Shown one piece after another: positions 19,433-22,183 of a stretch of DNA of 22,183 nt; within the stretch, counting starts at the first letter, position 1, and every line of letters begins with the position of its first letter. Source of the stretch: Neelides folsomi (lineage: Eukaryota > Arthropoda > Collembola > Neelipleona > Neelidae). The stretch is taken from positions 1-22,183 of the forward strand of contig JAQGBZ010000661.1 in NCBI GenBank assembly GCA_034687125.1. Direction: 5' to 3'. The notes under the pieces were generated by a model, which had not been told where the DNA came from, ran no database searches, and saw nothing but the letters and a program-made list of their open reading frames with translations. The position numbers were made by a program, and so were the translations under genes.

Positions 19433-20268
19433 ATGTTGAATAAGATTACATATAGAATTTTACATAGTTTTTACAGTGTCATAAAGTTGGGAATGTTTCC
19501 AATAGAATTTGTTGAATTAAATAAATACAACATTGTTTTAATCACAGCAACCAAAAATTATTTAAAAATCGTTTATTGGGTCTTTCAAACATTTCCTAAT
19601 TTCATTTATTTTTGTTTTTTAAGCTATTGAATATGATATTTTTGACTCATTCTAGAGATTCAATATTTGCCATAAAAATATCAGTTCATATGATAATGTC
19701 ATTACTTTATTTTCTATCTTCTTGGGAATCCGTTCAAATTTCTATGAATTTGACTAAATTTGTTAATTGCATTAATCAATTCATCATTTTTAATGTGGTT
19801 AATTATAGTAAGAATAATAAATTAATTATCAAAGACATATGATTATTAATTAAATGAATGAATTGAAATAAATAACTATTTGATTCAAAAGGGGTATATT
19901 CTAAATTGAGCTTAGAAGAGCTTTTAGTAATGTTATTTATTCCTTATTTCCTTTTCCTTTTAATTTGTTTTCTAATTTGCATTTTAATTCCCTACGACGT
20001 TTCTTTCTTTTTTGATTTTTTTCTAGGAGTTTCTGATAAATATCTCATTTTGTTAATTCCACATGTTTTCAAAATGTTTTCACTTATCCACATGTATTTC
20101 ACTATTGGAATTACACTGAGTTTTAAAATATTTCCAGGGAATTTCTCAAGGGATAGAATGCCCCCTAGAAACGGAGAAATTAAGCTTGTGACGTCATTGG
20201 AAAATTTTCATTTTTTCACAAACCTTTCACTTTCACACTTTTCCTTATTTTTCATTGACGCCGTTTAA
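19433..20268 (+). pseudogene. Degenerate receptor-like (gustatory-receptor-type) 7TM remnant
   Basis: From the ATG at 19433 the frame reads a hydrophobic N-terminal half (FYSVIKLGMFPIEFVELNK, then a membrane segment). It ends in a stop near 19626, but a second frame overlapping it at the T6 run (19614-19620) continues with another membrane segment and FVNCINQF up to a GTAAG donor at 19808. A matching phase-1 exon can start at 19892 after AAAAG, giving further membrane segments (LLVMLFIPYFLFLLICFL and LIPHVFKMFSLIHMYFTIG), then a TAA at 20266-20268. The order TM1-TM2-phase 1 intron-TM3-TM4 mirrors the intact receptor at 7741-8938. The C-terminal half with the TYhhhhhQF motif is missing. The single frameshift, weak acceptor and truncation make a decayed receptor gene the best reading. 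Assignment is moderate because sequence identity is low. Confidence 0.5.
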
Positions 20269-20699
20269 TTATTGACTTCAACTGTTTTATTGACCGGATA
20301 TATTGGATATACTTCCGCCATACTTGAATCTCATCAGTCCGGCATATTCAATTTTTTATTAAAATGACAATAAAATTATTTAAAATGGATGAATTAAAAA
20401 ATTATATTTTGTTATATAAAAATAAATAACGTTGAATACAACAGTTTCAATTAAGCGGGGTTTTGTTTTCATCTTTCCTGGAGGAACTACGCAATCACTA
20501 CACCTGCTTGAGGTTGGATCTGTGATAAAGCTCTACAGTTAAAATTCATCATGCTCAATCGCCATTTTCGGATTCTGCCTTATCGACCTTGCCCATTGTC
20601 TCTATATAAACGCTGGTATTATAAATTTCCTTCTTACATTATTAAGCTGTTTGCAATCAACTCAACTCAAAATTATACCAACATGTTTAGCTTGTTTAG
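20269..20699. other. Spacer with TATA-like motif before the THAP relic
   Basis: No coding frame is recognisable. A clean TATATAAA lies at 20603-20610, about 90 bases upstream of the ATG of the THAP-like sequence, and could be the remnant of its core promoter. An open frame at 20551-20793 is in a different frame from the THAP-like one and is taken as a shadow. Confidence 0.35.
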
Positions 20700-20999
20700 A
20701 TGTCCAGCTTTGCTGTATTTGATTGTAATAATAAAAATTGTAAGAATGGATCATCCTACAATCGTTTTCCAAATGAAGAAAAAATTGAATTGAATGATTG
20801 ACTCATCAAATGCAAAATAAGTTACAAACTTAAATTGAAGAACGCAAGAAATTCCTCGGATCACATTTTGGAATCGGATTTTAAGCGTGACTTTGTTAAT
20901 GAATTACTTGGACAAAAAACAGTCAGAAAATTAAAAGAAGATGTAATTCCTACAATTTTTTTAAAGAGAGGACTTTCCGACATTGAGAACGTGGAATGA
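20700..20999 (+). pseudogene. THAP-domain relic with internal stop
   Basis: An ATG at 20700 opens a frame with the order of a THAP zinc finger, the DNA-binding domain shared by P-element transposases and domesticated proteins. Cys9-x4-Cys14 is followed by YNRFPNEEK (the conserved Phe-Pro), then SSDHILESDF and NELLGQKTVRKLK, and ends in DVIPTIF at about residues 81-87, equivalent to the AVPTIF box. The length to that box is normal for the domain. Two defects are visible. The position expected to hold the invariant Trp is a TGA stop (20799-20801, between LND and LIKC). The third zinc Cys (normally C-x2-H) is Ser. The domain is therefore broken, and no intron can be placed to remove the stop because no GT lies just before it. 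The frame ends with TGA at 20997-20999. Confidence 0.65.
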
Positions 21000-21172
21000 G
21001 AAAAAATGCCCGATCTCAAAATACTCAAAAACAAACCATAAGTAAAAATAAATATTGCAAAATAAATATAAATTATAACTATTTAATTTAAATGTTATGA
21101 TTCAACTGCAAGGTTTAAAAAATATTTTTGATTTGAAATAGTGAAATCAATTGAAAATGGAAATTGGGAAAA

Positions 21173-21284
21173 ATGACCTTTATGAAATTAAATCTCAATT
21201 TGCAAAAAGAGGATAATGAACAAATGGAATCAAGTTGTAATCAAGAAATAATTGTGGACGCACCGCAAAATATTTCAAATGAAG
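21173..21284 (+). other. Possible exon remnant, Gln/Asn/Glu-rich
   Basis: An open frame from ATG 21173 (MTFMKLNLNLQKEDNEQ...) runs to a GTAATC donor at 21285. The polar composition would suit a linker region after a THAP domain. No acceptor fits upstream, and joining to the next candidate exon (21386) breaks the frame, so this is probably decayed or not coding. Confidence 0.25.
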
Positions 21285-21385
21285 GTAATCAAATTATTTA
21301 ATATCAATTGTTTAAACAATGTTAATAACGAATAATTAAAATATTGAATAGAATTATATTTTTAATTTAAAATTTATCTATATAG

Positions 21386-22125
21386 GCTTGAATCCCTTCT
21401 TCCAGCAGAGATGTATGGATTTGTTACAAGGATGATTGAGGATCATTCACTATTTACAAAATACCAATGGTAAATTTTAAGGATAATTTTACGATCTTTA
21501 ACATTTAAACTCAATTTATTATTTTTGCATGTAATTGAAGTTTGTGTTAATGCATTTTTTTAATGATTTTAGGGCTTTGTCCAAAGGAGGAGTTGGACAT
21601 TACACAGAATGTAGAGAAGAAGATTTGGACTGCAAACTTTGGTATTTCTGTTCAATGGTCTCTTCAGACACTTCAAGACAGACAAGTATTATGGGTTCTG
21701 AGTCTGCACGGGAATATTTAAAAAAAAAAGAAATATACAGATCACTTCAAATATTATCAAAAAACTACAACGAACAAATGAAATATGTAATTCCAATTAC
21801 TAAAATATTTTTAGTAATGCCAATTTTTACTGGGAATTATGGTCTTGTTTATCATCACAAAAATACTTTATCGTTATTTAAAATGATTTATTTCTTCTTT
21901 GCCTTCTGTCCAGCTCTTACGCTTTACTTTATATATTGCAAATGGTCAAAGTGCTATTCCATTATCATGTGAATTCGCCAATTTGAAATATAACAAAAAT
22001 GAAGATAACAGATTTCAAAAACACGCAACGAGAATTTACATGTTTGCGACCTTTGGAAATTAAAATATTGGATTTATTTACAATTAAATCTAACACAGCT
22101 GTCAATGGGCAACTACAAGTTACCA
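21386..22125 (+). pseudogene. Fragment resembling the C-terminal half of a 7TM receptor, frameshifted
   Basis: Two segments splice cleanly: 21386-21469 (LESLLPAEMYGFVTRMIED...) with a GTAAAT donor, and 21573-21972 after a TTTTAG acceptor, giving a continuous frame through a Trp codon. The second segment has a Cys-rich beginning (TECREEDLDCKLWYFC), then EYLKKKEIYRSLQIL followed by two membrane segments (about 21777-21835 and 21865-21945). This is the YRxLQIL-TM-TM order seen near the end of many arthropod gustatory-receptor-like proteins. The frame stops at 21970-21972, but a -1 frame from 21987 continues with REFTCLRPLEIKIL and IKSNTAVNGQL, resembling the usual C-terminus of such receptors. 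A frameshift is the simplest explanation. Whether the Cys-rich part belongs to the same gene is unclear. Confidence 0.4.
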
Positions 22126-22183
22126 CACAGCACACACCAAATTAGCACACAATCACACATACAAGCTAGCACACAACCACACA
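22126..22183. repeat. CA-rich imperfect tandem repeat, runs off the window
   Basis: The last 60 bases are built of AGCACACA-type units. TAGCACACAATCACACA at 22143-22159 recurs at 22167-22183 with one mismatch, a 24-base period, and a shorter related copy occurs near 22128. It is probably the edge of a minisatellite continuing outside the window. Confidence 0.55.

Noticed and set aside
20551..20793. Open frame of 80 codons overlapping the THAP relic
   Set aside because: It lies in a different frame from the THAP-like translation and reads hydrophobic residues where the THAP frame has Cys, Asn and Phe-Pro in order.
1..22183. CRISPR arrays, prokaryotic operons, rRNA, intact transposons or viral genes
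   Set aside because: No regularly spaced direct repeats, rRNA-like or tRNA-like folds, or integrase, reverse-transcriptase or capsid motifs were found. The only transposon-linked trace is the THAP relic.

Overview
The window looks like nuclear DNA from an AT-rich arthropod. Genes are split by short GT-AG introns (about 70 to 210 bases), genes lie on both strands, and canonical AATAAA signals follow several stop codons. The families present (an expanded CHK/EcKinase-like pair, insect-type gustatory-receptor-like 7TM genes, an alpha-1,3-fucosyltransferase of the arthropod FucT-C type) fit a hexapod or close relative. A springtail (Collembola) is my best guess from the receptor C-terminus style and the compact introns, but this is inference.

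Layout, left to right. 1-114: edge of an unidentified neighbour. 1300-2699 (-): six-exon methylthioribulose-1-phosphate dehydratase (APIP), methionine salvage. 4373-5676 (+): two-exon Golgi alpha-1,3-fucosyltransferase. 5722-6160 (-): broken, Lys/Glu-rich coding-like sequence of unknown identity. 6152-6932 (+): truncated gustatory-receptor-like pseudogene. 7741-8938 (+): its intact two-exon relative. 9270-11582 (-): six-exon RING-H2 protein of 604 aa with coiled coil, acidic middle and Pro/Tyr/Gly-rich tail. 11776-12270 (-): 121-aa acidic coiled-coil orphan just upstream of it. 13342-14738 and 15684-17112 (+): tandem three-exon CHK-kinase-like genes, both 401 aa, separated by a region with a 122-base foldback element. 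17700-18200 (-): MANBAL/UPF0239 membrane protein. 19433-22183: a decay zone with a frameshifted receptor-like remnant, a THAP-domain relic with a stop codon at the conserved Trp, and a fragment resembling the C-terminal half of a 7TM receptor, ending in a CA-rich repeat.

There is no operon-like logic. Housekeeping genes (APIP, MANBAL, probably the RING gene) are interspersed with fast-evolving, duplicating accessory families: glycosyltransferase, EcKinase-like detoxification/phosphorylation enzymes and chemoreceptors. Joining exons at the splice sites given here keeps the frame open and gives whole codon numbers for every gene called intact. These splice models were made by eye and have no transcript support.
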